Assembly (NCBI GenBank): GCA_046351415.1
Contig: JAXLYO010000004.1
Coordinates: forward strand, 62,001 to 126,000
Direction of reading: 5' to 3'
DNA: 64,000 bases
From: JABFRG01 sp046351415
GTDB taxonomy: Bacteria > Myxococcota_A > Polyangia > Polyangiales > Polyangiaceae
Shown: positions 1-10,868 of the stretch, one piece after another
How positions within the stretch are numbered: position 1 is the first letter of the stretch
Layout: the number at the start of each line of letters is the position of its first letter
Made by a program: the position numbers and the translations under genes
Notes under the pieces: generated by a model
Database searches by the model: none
What the model saw: only the letters and a program-made list of their open reading frames with translations
What the model was told of the DNA's origin: nothing

Positions 1-357
1 CAATACCTGGCGATTACTTTTCTCGCCGTTGACGATAGTGCCGTTCGCACTGTTCAAATCCTCGATCATCACTTGGTCGCCAAGGCGAAGGATGCGTGCA
101 TGTCTACGAGACACACCGTCGTCTTCGATGCGAACAGTGGCTTGCGAGCTACGACCCAGCGTCAGCTCGGGGCCGTCGACTTTGATCATGGCGCCAACGT
201 TGGAGCCTTGGAGCACGATGAGGTACGCGTTCAGCTGAGGCTGACGTTTCGCGAGCTCCTTTTGGATCTCGACGAAGCTGGTGATGCTCGTCGCGTCCCC
301 TTCGTCGGCAAGGGGCGGGAGCGAGAAGCCCAACCGCGGAGGCTTTTGACTTGCCAT
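1..357 (-). CDS. FHA-domain protein (3' end cut off by the window)
   Basis: Forkhead-associated domains bind phosphothreonine peptides in Ser/Thr-kinase signalling. The 119 visible residues start at ATG 357 and run in frame to base 1, so the C-terminus is missing. After about 55 variable residues an FHA core is clear: GR at 68-69, SRRH at 83-86 and NGT at 105-107, the classic GR...SRxH...NGT pattern. There is no signal peptide, so it is cytoplasmic. The core resembles that of the FHA-GGDEF protein at 13349, so a GGDEF output is possible, but the window ends before anything beyond the FHA domain can be seen. Confidence 0.85.
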   Translation of the reverse strand, partial: MASQKPPRLGFSLPPLADEGDATSITSFVEIQKELAKRQPQLNAYLIVLQGSNVGAMIKVDGPELTLGRSSQATVRIEDDGVSRRHARILRLGDQVMIEDLNSANGTIVNGEKSNRQVL

Positions 358-383
358 TCTGAATAGGGTCGTATGGAAGCGTG

Positions 384-1379
384 ATGCTCGTCAAGCGTAT
401 GCCTTCGGCCTCAGGCACATTCCTTCGCTCCCCCCTTCGCTCCCCCCCTCGCTCCCACCCTCGCTCCCCGGTGTCGGCCGTGATCCTGTGTGGGCTCGTC
501 CTCTCCCTTCCCTACATGAACGGGTGTAAGGAAAAGACCGGGGTTTCCGGACCCTCGTCCCGTGCGGCGGCCAGTGAAGCCGGAGCCTCGGCGCCCCCGC
601 CGATCGCGACCGCCAAAGCGCCCAAGGAACCGCTGCAGAAGTGGTCTTTCGCCTCGCCCGCACTCGCACTGGGGCCGATTTTCGAGCGAAAGCCGCGCGC
701 TATAGGTTTTGGCGAAACCCACGCACCAAAAGGGGCAACCGTGCCCAGTTCCACGGTGCGCTTTCGCGATGCGCTGCTCCCCGTAGTCGCACCGAAGTCC
801 TCGGCCCTCGTGCTGGAACTGTGGTTCACGTTGCCGCAATGTGACCAAAAGCAGGTGGCGCAAGTTGCCTCCGCGCAACGCGAAGTCGTCAAACGGGAGG
901 CGGAGCAAAACCAGAACGAGTTCGTCGACCTCTTCAAGCAGTCCGTGAAAGCAGGCCTCAAGTCTCATGTGCTCGTTCCGAGCTGCGAAGACTACGGCCG
1001 CATTCTCGACGCGGGGGCCGGCGACATCGCGACCATGCTGGAACTGATTGCGCGCCTTGCGGGGGAAAAAGGGGAGAAACTCACGGCGGACCGACCCGAC
1101 GGCTTGCCGGTCCTCCTCTACGGTGGCGCGATTCACAATGATCTCGAGCCGGCCAATGGGCGCGGTACCTTCAGTTTCGGGCCGCGTCTCGACAACGCGA
1201 CCGGGCACAGATACGTCGAAGTCGATCTCATCGTTCCCGAATTCGTTGGGACCGATGAAATCTGGCAGAGCCAACCCTGGTACGGGATGTTCGACGCCAA
1301 GGCGAAACGCAAAGAAACGCTCCTCCTCGAAGTGCACAAGAACTCGTTTGTCCTCGTGTTTCCGACGACGGACGCCTGA
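384..1379 (+). CDS. Putative lipoprotein, ChaN/TIKI-like fold
   Basis: A 331-residue secreted protein of uncertain function. An arginine-rich start is followed by a hydrophobic helix and a lipobox-like YMNGC, suggesting lipid attachment near residue 48. The body has IGFGETHA and, later, LLYGGAIHND, which match the G-E-x-H and glycine/histidine signatures of ChaN-like and erythromycin-esterase/TIKI-related families (haem or metal binding, or hydrolysis). This is a weak fold-level match. GTG 381 lies only one base after the GGAAG at 375-379, so ATG 384 is preferred. The codons just before the signal helix are a fourfold 12-bp repeat. Confidence 0.65.
   Translation: MLVKRMPSASGTFLRSPLRSPPRSHPRSPVSAVILCGLVLSLPYMNGCKEKTGVSGPSSRAAASEAGASAPPPIATAKAPKEPLQKWSFASPALALGPIFERKPRAIGFGETHAPKGATVPSSTVRFRDALLPVVAPKSSALVLELWFTLPQCDQKQVAQVASAQREVVKREAEQNQNEFVDLFKQSVKAGLKSHVLVPSCEDYGRILDAGAGDIATMLELIARLAGEKGEKLTADRPDGLPVLLYGGAIHNDLEPANGRGTFSFGPRLDNATGHRYVEVDLIVPEFVGTDEIWQSQPWYGMFDAKAKRKETLLLEVHKNSFVLVFPTTDA
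422..469 (+). repeat. Four tandem 12-bp repeats in the 5' end of a lipoprotein gene
   Basis: Units of the type CCTTCGCTCCCC occur four times (422-433, 434-445, 446-457, 458-469) with one to two substitutions. They encode an RSP-x repeat just before the signal helix of the lipoprotein at 384. The unit is a multiple of three, so copy-number change would lengthen the N-terminus without shifting frame. Confidence 0.85.
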
Positions 1380-1489
1380 AAGCCCGGTGGCTGTGGGGCC
1401 CCTCCCGGACCCCCTTCCAAGGCGGCCAAGGATCGCTCTTGCCTTGGAGCTTCACAGGATCGAAAACCAGTGCAAGAGTGCGCGTCCCG

Positions 1490-3478
1490 ATGAAGCCCGT
1501 GTTCCCCGGCGTGGCAGCGCCCGCCAGCGTATTCGTTGCCCTTTTGCTCTCTTCGACCCGGGCGCACGCGCTGACGTTCGACGCGAGTGGACGACTCACC
1601 TTCGAGCCGAACGCGGTGGCCAAGCAGTCGTTCGACACCGCACCCGCGGGCACCACGCTCGGCACCGACGTTCCGCTGGAAGGCACCGGGTATGTCGTCG
1701 TCGCTTCCAACCAGAACCCGCTCAGCTTGGAGGTGGCGCTGCCCAAGGCGCAAGGTTCCTACGTCGCTCGGTTCTTCGCCCGTCGCAATCGCGTCGTGTC
1801 TTCTATCAGTGTAACCTACACGGAGAAGGCCCACCCGTGGTTCTCTGCAGACTTCTACCCAACGGGGCGCGTGACGAGCGACGGATGGTACGAAGTCGCC
1901 ACCGCTCCTTTTTCAGTCGATGGCGTCGCTGCCCATACCGCGAACCTCTCCATCGGTGCCTCCGGGGCCGACGTCGACGCGTTCGAAGTCGTGAGCGAAG
2001 GGGCGTACAAAGCGCTCTCGAAGTGCGGGCTCCCCCGCGACCCAGTATGTGACGCGAGCGCGGGCGAGTACTGCGCGGCAGATCACTGCCGCAACGGCAA
2101 CATCCAAGTTCCTCCGCTTCCCAAGGGCGCTGACAAGCGTGCCCTCGAGGCATATTTTCAGAGCAGACTTCGGATCTTCTTCGGGGGTCGCTACACCCGC
2201 GAGAACACGTTGCCCGTGGCGCTCGCGACGCTCGCAAAGACCGAAGAGGCGAAGTCCGCCTGGGAGTTCTGGAACGGTTTTGCGACCGCGATTCACCAGC
2301 TCCACGACTGGCACACCAAGACGGATGCCGGCGTCGAGATCGAAGGACGCGGCGCGCTGCCCGTATGCTTCATCGAGGGAGACGGCGATCTCTCGCACGC
2401 CGAAGCGCCGATGGACGCGACCCTCCCCGACATCCTCGTATCGCACGTGGGGCCGCAGGGAAATTCAGGCCTGAAGGCCGGTGACCGGCTCGTGGCGGTG
2501 AACGGAATGCATCCCGTCACCTTCATGGAGACACTCGAAGACCTCGATTGGCAGTACTGGCGCGCCAACGATCCGGAGACGCATGCCGAGGCGGCCGAGC
2601 GCCTTCGCTACGCCATCAGGCGATGGGGGCGCACCCTCACGATCATCCGGTGTAACCAGAACACGCTCACGTGCGGACCGAAGCAAACGCTCTCGGTCGA
2701 CGATCTGCCCAAGGTCGAACCCGACGCATACCCGAACTGTGACCATCGACCGACGTACCCTGTCGAAGGTCCGAACAAAGACACGCACTACGTGAACAAG
2801 GTCTTTGCCGGTCCGGTACTCGGCACGGACCCCGGAGAAGGCATCTACGGTGTCGTGTGGGACAGTGTGTATATTGCATCCCAAAACGCGAACAACCCGT
2901 ACAAGCCGGCGATGGACTTGCTGCGCAATTCGGCGACAGCAGCGCTTCTCGATCATCGTACGGGCAACGGAGGCACGGAATTCGCGGCCGAGTACCTGAC
3001 GCAGCTGTTCCGCACGCCAGCCACGCTCGGTGCGGCAACGAACTTCCACACCACGGTCGGCTTCCTCGACCCACCGTTCACGGTGAGCTCCGGCATTGCG
3101 CTCTACGACCGTTTGATGGACGACGGCGATCCCTACAACGTCGGCAGCGCCAGCGCCAAGACGCAGATGAAGACGGCACTCTTGCTCGCGCGTGACGGAA
3201 GTGCGAGCGACTGGTTCCCTCATGGGATGGTGGGCGCGGGCGCGAACGTTCGGGTCTTCGGCCGTCGCACGGCAGGCGCATTCTCGTCGTACCTCCAATT
3301 CGACTACTTCTCGAACTTCCGCTGGCAGTTCGGCTCCGGCGACTACGTTCGGGCCGATGGCCGCACGCACCTCGGCGAAGGCGTAGTTCCCGACGAGGAC
3401 ATCCTTCCGAAGCAATCCGACCTGCTCGTCGGTCGTGACACCGTGGTCGAACGCGCGCTTGCGTGGTTGAGGCAATGA
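1490..3478 (+). CDS. Secreted S41-type (C-terminal-processing) peptidase-like protein
   Basis: A 662-residue exported protein. The signal peptide ends at THAHA-like ARAHA before LTFD, which supports ATG 1490 over earlier codons. An N-terminal beta-rich region is followed by a Cys-containing linker, then a PDZ-like segment (NSGLKAGDRLVAVNGM) and an S41 peptidase fold. Its LLDHRTGNGG strand, GSASD (residues about 570-574, candidate nucleophile serine) and FGRRTAGAFSS correspond to the SASE and GxxTxG signatures of tail-specific proteases. It probably acts in the periplasm or outside the cell; substrates are unknown. The stop overlaps the ATG of the next gene (ATGA). The PDZ and S41 calls come from motifs only. 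Confidence 0.8.
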   Translation: MKPVFPGVAAPASVFVALLLSSTRAHALTFDASGRLTFEPNAVAKQSFDTAPAGTTLGTDVPLEGTGYVVVASNQNPLSLEVALPKAQGSYVARFFARRNRVVSSISVTYTEKAHPWFSADFYPTGRVTSDGWYEVATAPFSVDGVAAHTANLSIGASGADVDAFEVVSEGAYKALSKCGLPRDPVCDASAGEYCAADHCRNGNIQVPPLPKGADKRALEAYFQSRLRIFFGGRYTRENTLPVALATLAKTEEAKSAWEFWNGFATAIHQLHDWHTKTDAGVEIEGRGALPVCFIEGDGDLSHAEAPMDATLPDILVSHVGPQGNSGLKAGDRLVAVNGMHPVTFMETLEDLDWQYWRANDPETHAEAAERLRYAIRRWGRTLTIIRCNQNTLTCGPKQTLSVDDLPKVEPDAYPNCDHRPTYPVEGPNKDTHYVNKVFAGPVLGTDPGEGIYGVVWDSVYIASQNANNPYKPAMDLLRNSATAALLDHRTGNGGTEFAAEYLTQLFRTPATLGAATNFHTTVGFLDPPFTVSSGIALYDRLMDDGDPYNVGSASAKTQMKTALLLARDGSASDWFPHGMVGAGANVRVFGRRTAGAFSSYLQFDYFSNFRWQFGSGDYVRADGRTHLGEGVVPDEDILPKQSDLLVGRDTVVERALAWLRQ

Positions 3479-4371
3479 ACATGAAACGAACAAGAACGGC
3501 TTTGGGCATGACTTCTTCCTCTGCGACTCTTGCCAAGTTCGTTGCACCTGTTGCGCCCATGACTGCGGCGTTCGCTCTCTCGTTCGGTGTAAGCTGCACA
3601 GAACAGCTACCGAAGGACCAAACGAAGACGACGCCTACGCCGACGCCCACGACGGTGACGACGACTCCACCGACCGGCGTCGTCCGAACCGTCGAGACGC
3701 GGAGTCCGTTCGGAGAGCTTCGCACCGACAACCTCTTTCTCGACGGCGACTTCGAGTTCACCGGCAGAAACGGGCAGATGCCTTGGCTCGTCTTCAAGAG
3801 CAGCGGTCAGGGCGTCATCGGCTTCGACACCGGTGGCAAGTGCTTCTCGGGCGTTCGCTGCGCGCTCATGAAGAACGACGACGAAATGGTGGGTTTCGTC
3901 GCCAGCGCGGGCACGGGCTCCACGCCGACGCTCACCTTCTCGGTGGTCGCGAAGACGTCGTCCGGTCTTTGCAAAGACGTGAGCATCATCGTGACGGACC
4001 TCACTTCGGGGACCGGGGGCGGAACCATCAAACCCCCCGCCGAGCCCGCAGAAGATCACTGGTGTCACTTCGAGGGGAGCGTGAAAGGTTACCCCGAAGG
4101 CGAGCTCGTCCTCTACGTGACGGCAAAGACCGATCAAGTGTGGGTCGATCACGCCGTAGCCACCAGCGCCGCGGTGAAAGCACAGCCTTCGATGGCCGGT
4201 TCGGCACCTCACGCAGTTCCGGACGTCTTGCCGATCTCCGAAGAAGCACGGGCGCGCATTCGAGTGCTCGGCGCTCGGATCCGTGCATCCCGCATCTATG
4301 GCGATCACTCCTCGCTGGTGCGTGAGGGCAAGCTCATCGACGAGAAGCCCGCACCGAAATTTCCGAACTGA
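3475..4371 (+). CDS. Lipoprotein with a predicted beta-sandwich domain
   Basis: A 298-residue exported protein starting at ATG 3475, which overlaps the stop of the S41 protein; ATG 3481 is the alternative. The hydrophobic stretch ending FGVSC gives a lipobox-like cysteine near residue 41, followed by a Thr/Pro-rich linker. The segment starting NLFLDGDFEF, with W and G spacing, looks like a carbohydrate-binding or jelly-roll module, but no specific family is recognisable. Translational coupling to the protease suggests a joint extracellular role. Confidence 0.7.
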   Translation: MNMKRTRTALGMTSSSATLAKFVAPVAPMTAAFALSFGVSCTEQLPKDQTKTTPTPTPTTVTTTPPTGVVRTVETRSPFGELRTDNLFLDGDFEFTGRNGQMPWLVFKSSGQGVIGFDTGGKCFSGVRCALMKNDDEMVGFVASAGTGSTPTLTFSVVAKTSSGLCKDVSIIVTDLTSGTGGGTIKPPAEPAEDHWCHFEGSVKGYPEGELVLYVTAKTDQVWVDHAVATSAAVKAQPSMAGSAPHAVPDVLPISEEARARIRVLGARIRASRIYGDHSSLVREGKLIDEKPAPKFPN

Positions 4372-4500
4372 GGCAAGGTGCCTCGCTCTGCAAGCTCGCC
4401 TCAAGTCGGCGTTTTCGATGCCTGGGCTCGAGCACCGAAGACGGAAAAGGAGCCGCGCGACCCCTGGCGATCCGGGGCGAGGCGCGTTAGGCTTGACGGC

Positions 4501-5862
4501 ATGATGAGCTTTTCACGTTACTTCAAAACTTCGGAGTTGGTTGGCAGGCGCGGCCCCTTGAGTCTAGTGCTCGTATCGGGGCTCTTGGTCGCACTCGCGT
4601 GCAGCAGCTCGGATCCGGTTACGCCCGGCAACGATGCGAGCACGACGAAGGACACCGGCACGAGTGGAAGCAGCGGTGGTGACGACGCGCAAGTCGACGC
4701 CGGAGAAGACGTCGTCATCCCGACGGAACCGGAGATCCAGTTCTTCGGTCGCGTCGATCTCACGGATCCCGCGCAACCGCGCTTCAGCTGGCCGGGCGCC
4801 AAGGTCCTCGCAAACTTCAAAGGCACCAGCGTGAAGGCAAGCTTCCGCGAAACGCCGACGCCGGAAGCGCAAGGTACGGGCGTGACGACGTACAGCCAGT
4901 ACAACGTCATCATCGACGGCGTTCAGACGAAGGTCTTGAAGCTTCCGCTTGGCGCTTCCGCGGATGTCGAGCTTGCCACCGGATTGCCCGACGGCGATCA
5001 CCAAATCATTCTCGAGCGTCGCACCGAGGCAGCCATTGGCTCGACGCAGTTCCTCGGCTTCGACTTCGGGGAAGGGAAACTCGCCATTCCACCACCGCGC
5101 CCGACGAAGAAAATCGAACTCATCGGCGACTCCATCACGGTCGGCTGGGGAGCAGATTTCAAGGGGCCTTACGACGGCAACGAGCCGCCGCACCCCGAGA
5201 ACCCGTACAACGAGGGCGAAGAGTGCGCGCCCCTCGGCAACGAAATGCCTCCCGCTGCGCAAAAGCGTCAAGACGCGCAGAACAACTCCGTCACCTACGG
5301 TCAGCTCATCGCCAAGCACTTCGGCGCTGAGGCGCACGTCGTCGCGTGGTCGGGTCGCGGTGCAGCCCGTAACTTGAACGACCTCGTCGCACCGACGGTC
5401 CCCGAGATGTACGATCGCGCGTTTGCCGGCTCGTCGTCTCCCAAGTGGGACTTCACGAAGTGGTCTGCCGACGTCGTCATCGTGAATCTCGGCACGAACG
5501 ACTTCGTGAAGGACAACAATCCGCCGAACTTCACGGCGAAGTACGAAGCCTTCATTGGCCAGATCCGGCAGAACTACCCCAACGCGTGGATCTACTGCCT
5601 GAACGGCCCGATGCTCACATACTACGACGACCCCGGCGTGCCCGGCCTTTCGCCGCGCATGGAGGCCGAGAAGGCCATCAAGGGAACGGTCGACAAGTTG
5701 ATTGGCGCTGGGGACACGAAGATTCGCTACCTCAACATCGATCAGGACTACCAAAACTTCGGTTGCGAGTTCCACCCGTACAAGGCGTCCCACGCGACCA
5801 TCGCCGCGGCGATCGAGCAGGAAATCAAGGTCGACGTGAAGTGGAAGACCGTGAACCCCTGA
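4501..5862 (+). CDS. Lipoprotein SGNH esterase, carbohydrate esterase family 2-like
   Basis: A 453-residue lipoprotein with a lipobox ending at Cys34 and an acidic Ser/Thr linker. Residues about 75-190 form a beta-rich N-terminal module (FFGRVDLTDP onward) and the rest is an SGNH hydrolase. The catalytic block I is IELIGDSITVGWG with Ser211, the block III-type segment is VNLGTNDF, and the C-terminal histidine motif is CEFHPYKASH (His425 or His431). A jelly roll followed by an SGNH domain with GDSIT is the layout of CE2 acetylesterases, which remove O-acetyl groups from plant polysaccharides. A glutamate stands two residues before His425 where many SGNH enzymes have aspartate; some CE2 enzymes work as a Ser-His dyad. 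ATG 4501 fits the signal sequence; in-frame codons before it look non-coding. Confidence 0.82.
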   Translation: MMSFSRYFKTSELVGRRGPLSLVLVSGLLVALACSSSDPVTPGNDASTTKDTGTSGSSGGDDAQVDAGEDVVIPTEPEIQFFGRVDLTDPAQPRFSWPGAKVLANFKGTSVKASFRETPTPEAQGTGVTTYSQYNVIIDGVQTKVLKLPLGASADVELATGLPDGDHQIILERRTEAAIGSTQFLGFDFGEGKLAIPPPRPTKKIELIGDSITVGWGADFKGPYDGNEPPHPENPYNEGEECAPLGNEMPPAAQKRQDAQNNSVTYGQLIAKHFGAEAHVVAWSGRGAARNLNDLVAPTVPEMYDRAFAGSSSPKWDFTKWSADVVIVNLGTNDFVKDNNPPNFTAKYEAFIGQIRQNYPNAWIYCLNGPMLTYYDDPGVPGLSPRMEAEKAIKGTVDKLIGAGDTKIRYLNIDQDYQNFGCEFHPYKASHATIAAAIEQEIKVDVKWKTVNP

Positions 5863-5935
5863 GTCCGAGCAACGAACGGGGAGTCGGAGAGATCCAGTAA
5901 GACTGGAACCGTCCACGAATTGCGAAATAAGGTGA

Positions 5936-5973
5936 GTCCATGTGGGTGCTTGGCTGGCACCTACATGGACTTT
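5936..5973 (+). terminator. Probable intrinsic terminator after the esterase gene
   Basis: Arms 5936-5949 and 5957-5970 pair over 14 positions, with 13 Watson-Crick pairs and one G-T, around a 7-nt loop. The right arm is followed by TTTG. It lies 74 bp past the esterase stop and ends the 1490-5862 block. Confidence 0.7.
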
Positions 5974-6061
5974 GTGCTTAACCGCCTGCTGGAGCGCCTC
6001 CCGCGGAAGCTGCCTTTTTGGCAGCGCTCGAAGCCGGAAGGTGAGTCTCCCCGAGTGAACG

Positions 6062-8140
6062 ATGAACGCGCAGCGACTCTTCTTTCTTTGTTTTTGGATG
6101 GCGCTCTTTGCCTGTGCCGGCGCAGGCGGCATCACGACGAACGACGCAGGTGCGGAGGATGCCGGCGAAACGTTCGATACGGCGCCTCCACCCGCGCGCG
6201 ACGCGAGTGTCGAGAAGGATACGGGCTCTGATACCGGCATCGTCGACCCTGAGTTCGCCGAGGCCCCCGAGATCACGGACATCACGCCCAACAGCGCAAC
6301 CGTCGGCTCCGTCGGTCCGAGCATCGTCGTCACGGGCAAGAACTTCGTCCCGCGTACCGTCATCCAGCTCGATGGAGCCGCGCTCGCCACCAGCTTCGTG
6401 AGCAGCTCCGAGCTTCGCGCGACCATTCCGTCGAACAAACTCACGCAGACCGGACAGCTCGTCGTCTCCGTCGGCACGTCGCCTCCCGGGGGCGGCGCCA
6501 GCAAGTCGCTCTCGTTCGCGGTCGAAAACCCGAAGCCCATCCTGACGAGCATCAGCAATCCGAATCCCCCGAGTGTCGTCATCGGTTCGCCGCAGACGAC
6601 CATCACGGTCACTGGAAGCAACTTCGTGGCGGGCTCGAAGGTATCGTTCGATGGCCTCGACCTCGCGACGACCCTGAAAGACAGCCAGAACCTCGACGCT
6701 ATTGTGCCCGCCGGGAAGTTCGCGAACTCGGGGACCTTCAATGTCGTCGTGAAGACCCCTGCGCCTGGCGGTGGCACGTCTCAGCCCATCTCGTTCACGG
6801 TGACGAATCCGACGGTGCAGCTCACGTCCGTCACGCCGAACACGGTCATCGTCGGTGCGCCTGCGACGAGTATCTCGCTCAGCGGAACGGGCTTCGTGGC
6901 GGCGAGCTCCGTCTCCTTCAACGGTACGAAGCTCGCTCAGGTTACCTTCGTCAATTCGACCACACTCACGGCTTCGATTCCTGCAGCGTCTCTCGCGATG
7001 GCGGGTGACTATCCCATCGTCGTCACGAATCCGTCGCCCGGTGGTGGGGTCAGCACGCCGCAGCTGTTCCACGTGAACTACCCCGTGCCCACGATTTCGA
7101 GCCTGTCGCCGGACAACGCGCTCGCGGGTGCAGCGGCAACGGTCGTGACCGTGAATGGCACTGGCTTCTTCCCGGCGTCACAAGTCACGTTCAACAATGG
7201 TGCAGCGGCGACCACTTACGTGAGCTCGACGCAAGTCAAGGCCACCATCACGGCGCAGCAGCTCGCATCCACGGGCACGATCGCCGTGCGCATCGTCAAC
7301 CCCACCCCGGGCGGCGGCACGTCTTCAGCGGCGAATTTTCAAGTCAACAATCCCGTGCCCGCGATCACCAGCGTCGTACCGGCGAGCCCCGTATTCGTCG
7401 GTTCGCCCGACACGCTGATCACCGTGAACGGAACGGGCTTCGTTTCGACGAGTACCATTCGGGCGAATGGCGCGAGCTTGCTTACGACGTTCGTGGGGGC
7501 AACACAGCTCAAAGCGACGGTGCCGGCCTCTGCATTCGCCTCACCGGGAACGGTCCAAATCACGGTGCAGAACGCCGCTCCGGGCGGCGGCACGTCGAAC
7601 GCGTCGAACATCACCGTCGGTTGCAATACGACGGGCGTCGACGTGGTGTTGTCGCAGCTGAACGCACCAACGTCTCTCGCGACCAACTTCACCGCTGTCG
7701 GTGCACCGAAGACCTCGCGCTTCGACAGTGCGGGCGCGTGTCCGTCCGCACCCGATCCGGCCAACCAGCAACCCTATCGCGCGGTCATCGTCCAGAACAC
7801 CATGTCCGCTTCGGCGACGCTGGCGGCTTGGGCGGTATGTACGTCGAACGCCTCCTCCGAAAACGACGCGTTTCTTTCGTTCTATCGCCGCGCAACCGTG
7901 CCTGCGAACGACATCGAGCGCGAAGTGTGTACGCCCGTCATCTCCGAGGGCATCGGGGGCGCGGGCGCATATTCGAGCCCCGAGGCTGGTGGCTCCGATT
8001 GGTGCCCGGGCCTGACGAAGGCCAACGGTGGCGGTATCGCGCTCGGCGTCTGTGAAAAGGCCGTCGTCTACATGCAGCCCTACAGCGTCACGAGCACCAC
8101 GTTCACGCCGCCGACGACGATGAAGATCAGCCTGCAGTGA
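6062..8140 (+). CDS. Lipoprotein with five IPT/TIG repeats
   Basis: A 692-residue secreted protein. The hydrophobic N-terminus ends in ALFACAG, a lipobox-like site near residue 19, followed by an Asp/Ala-rich linker. Residues about 75-510 contain five successive immunoglobulin-like IPT/TIG domains of about 86 residues each. Every repeat has the pattern P-x-I-T/S-S...G...I/V-T-V-x-G-x-F/N-F-V...P-x-P-G-G-G. The last about 180 residues have a different, unrecognised composition and scattered cysteines. IPT repeats commonly act as extracellular stalks or binding modules, so a surface or adhesion role is plausible but unproven. Its stop overlaps the start of rsmB. Confidence 0.8.
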   Translation: MNAQRLFFLCFWMALFACAGAGGITTNDAGAEDAGETFDTAPPPARDASVEKDTGSDTGIVDPEFAEAPEITDITPNSATVGSVGPSIVVTGKNFVPRTVIQLDGAALATSFVSSSELRATIPSNKLTQTGQLVVSVGTSPPGGGASKSLSFAVENPKPILTSISNPNPPSVVIGSPQTTITVTGSNFVAGSKVSFDGLDLATTLKDSQNLDAIVPAGKFANSGTFNVVVKTPAPGGGTSQPISFTVTNPTVQLTSVTPNTVIVGAPATSISLSGTGFVAASSVSFNGTKLAQVTFVNSTTLTASIPAASLAMAGDYPIVVTNPSPGGGVSTPQLFHVNYPVPTISSLSPDNALAGAAATVVTVNGTGFFPASQVTFNNGAAATTYVSSTQVKATITAQQLASTGTIAVRIVNPTPGGGTSSAANFQVNNPVPAITSVVPASPVFVGSPDTLITVNGTGFVSTSTIRANGASLLTTFVGATQLKATVPASAFASPGTVQITVQNAAPGGGTSNASNITVGCNTTGVDVVLSQLNAPTSLATNFTAVGAPKTSRFDSAGACPSAPDPANQQPYRAVIVQNTMSASATLAAWAVCTSNASSENDAFLSFYRRATVPANDIEREVCTPVISEGIGGAGAYSSPEAGGSDWCPGLTKANGGGIALGVCEKAVVYMQPYSVTSTTFTPPTTMKISLQ

Positions 8141-9507
8141 ACGGAGCTGCGGCGAAAACCACGAAGCGCGTTCCAACGGCGCGGACCGTTGCATCTCAGG
8201 TCCTGACGCGCGTCTCGAAAGATGGTGCGTTTGCGAGCGCGGCGCTTTCGACCGAACTCTCTCGCGCAGTTCAACTCGGCGAACGCGATCGTGCGCTTTC
8301 GACCGAGCTCGTCTACGGTGTGCTGAGGCACGAGGCCGGCTTGCTCGCAGCGCTCTCCAAACACACGCCGCGCGGATTGGACGGTCTCGACGATGCTGCT
8401 ACGAGGCAACTTCTTCTCGGCGCCTATCAGCTCCTCTTCCTCGATCGCGTTCCGCCGCACGCCATCGTGAGCGAGGCGGTGTCGGAGGTCAAACGAGAGC
8501 GCAGCGAGCGCCTCGCCGGGTTCGTCAATGCGGTCCTCAGGCGTTTCCACGAGCGCGTCCTCGCCGAGCGCGAAACGCTCCGGAAGAAGGTCGAGACCGA
8601 GAGTAGGCCCGCATGGCTCGTGTCGGGGGTGGCGCGCGCTTTCGGAGAGAGTTCCATCGAGCCGTTCTTCGCGTGGGCCGAAAAGACACCCGTGCCGACA
8701 CTGTGCGTACGTGATCCTGCGCAGCGTGATGCGCTGCTCGCGCGTCTGCGCGAGGCGCGACCGGATGCGACTTTCGAAAAGACGAAGTTCTCACCGCATG
8801 GCATCCATGCGGCACACGCCGGGTCTCTGGCACGCCTCGAGGGATACGGAGAAGACTTCGTCGTTCAGGAAGAGGGATCCCAACTCGTAGGGCTTCTCGC
8901 AGCCGCAAAACCTGGCGAGGTCGTGCTCGACGCCTGTGCGGGTCGCGGGAACAAGACGGCGATTCTCGCCAAGGCGACACTTCCAGGGGGGGCCACAGAT
9001 GCGTGTGATCTGCACCCAAATAAGGTCGAACGCCTTCGCGAAAACCTTCTTTTGCAGGGGCTCTCCGTGCGTGAGGCAAAGGCAGTCGATTGGGAGAAGG
9101 GAACCGGCGGCCTCACGGGCCCTTACGATCGCATCTTGGTCGATGCACCTTGCTCGGGCACGGGTACGATTTCGCGACGTCCCGACTTGCTCTTGCGCCG
9201 GACGAAAAACGATGGAAACGGAGTGGCCGAGCTCGCGGACTTGCAGGTGGCGATCGTCAAACGAGTCGTGCCGCTGCTCGCTCCGCGGGGAAGGCTCACG
9301 TATGCCGTCTGCAGCATCCTTCACGAGGAAGCCGAAGCCGTCGTGGAGCGCCTTCTCGCTGAAACGGACCTCATCGCGGTTCCGTTCGACCCCGAAAATC
9401 TTGCGGCCTCCCTCTGGACGCACGAAGACCCGCCCACGAGCGTTCGACTCGTTCCGCATGTTCACGGGACGGATGGGTACTTCATTGCGAGTTTCCAAAG
9501 GCCTTAG
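8137..9507 (+). CDS. rsmB: 16S rRNA m5C967 methyltransferase RsmB
   Basis: A 456-residue cytoplasmic enzyme that methylates C967 of 16S rRNA using S-adenosylmethionine. The N-terminal about 140 residues form a NusB-like helical domain (RTVASQVLTRV, ELVYGVLRH). The Rossmann methyltransferase follows, with the SAM loop DACAGRGNKT, the DAPCSGTGTI motif and the catalytic-cysteine strand YAVCSI. The length is normal for the family. It starts at GTG 8137, overlapping the TGA of the lipoprotein gene (GTGA). Confidence 0.92.
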   Translation: MNGAAAKTTKRVPTARTVASQVLTRVSKDGAFASAALSTELSRAVQLGERDRALSTELVYGVLRHEAGLLAALSKHTPRGLDGLDDAATRQLLLGAYQLLFLDRVPPHAIVSEAVSEVKRERSERLAGFVNAVLRRFHERVLAERETLRKKVETESRPAWLVSGVARAFGESSIEPFFAWAEKTPVPTLCVRDPAQRDALLARLREARPDATFEKTKFSPHGIHAAHAGSLARLEGYGEDFVVQEEGSQLVGLLAAAKPGEVVLDACAGRGNKTAILAKATLPGGATDACDLHPNKVERLRENLLLQGLSVREAKAVDWEKGTGGLTGPYDRILVDAPCSGTGTISRRPDLLLRRTKNDGNGVAELADLQVAIVKRVVPLLAPRGRLTYAVCSILHEEAEAVVERLLAETDLIAVPFDPENLAASLWTHEDPPTSVRLVPHVHGTDGYFIASFQRP

Positions 9508-9557
9508 GCAAAGGTCGGCGGTTGCGATCACGCGTGAAGCTGAGTAGCCTGCGGGCC

Positions 9558-10868
<1,311 letters not shown>

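Noticed and set aside
4564..6777. Long minus-strand open frame (737 codons) opposite the esterase and IPT genes
   Set aside because: It lacks recognisable motifs and lies antisense to two well-supported secreted proteins; such frames are common in GC-rich genomes.
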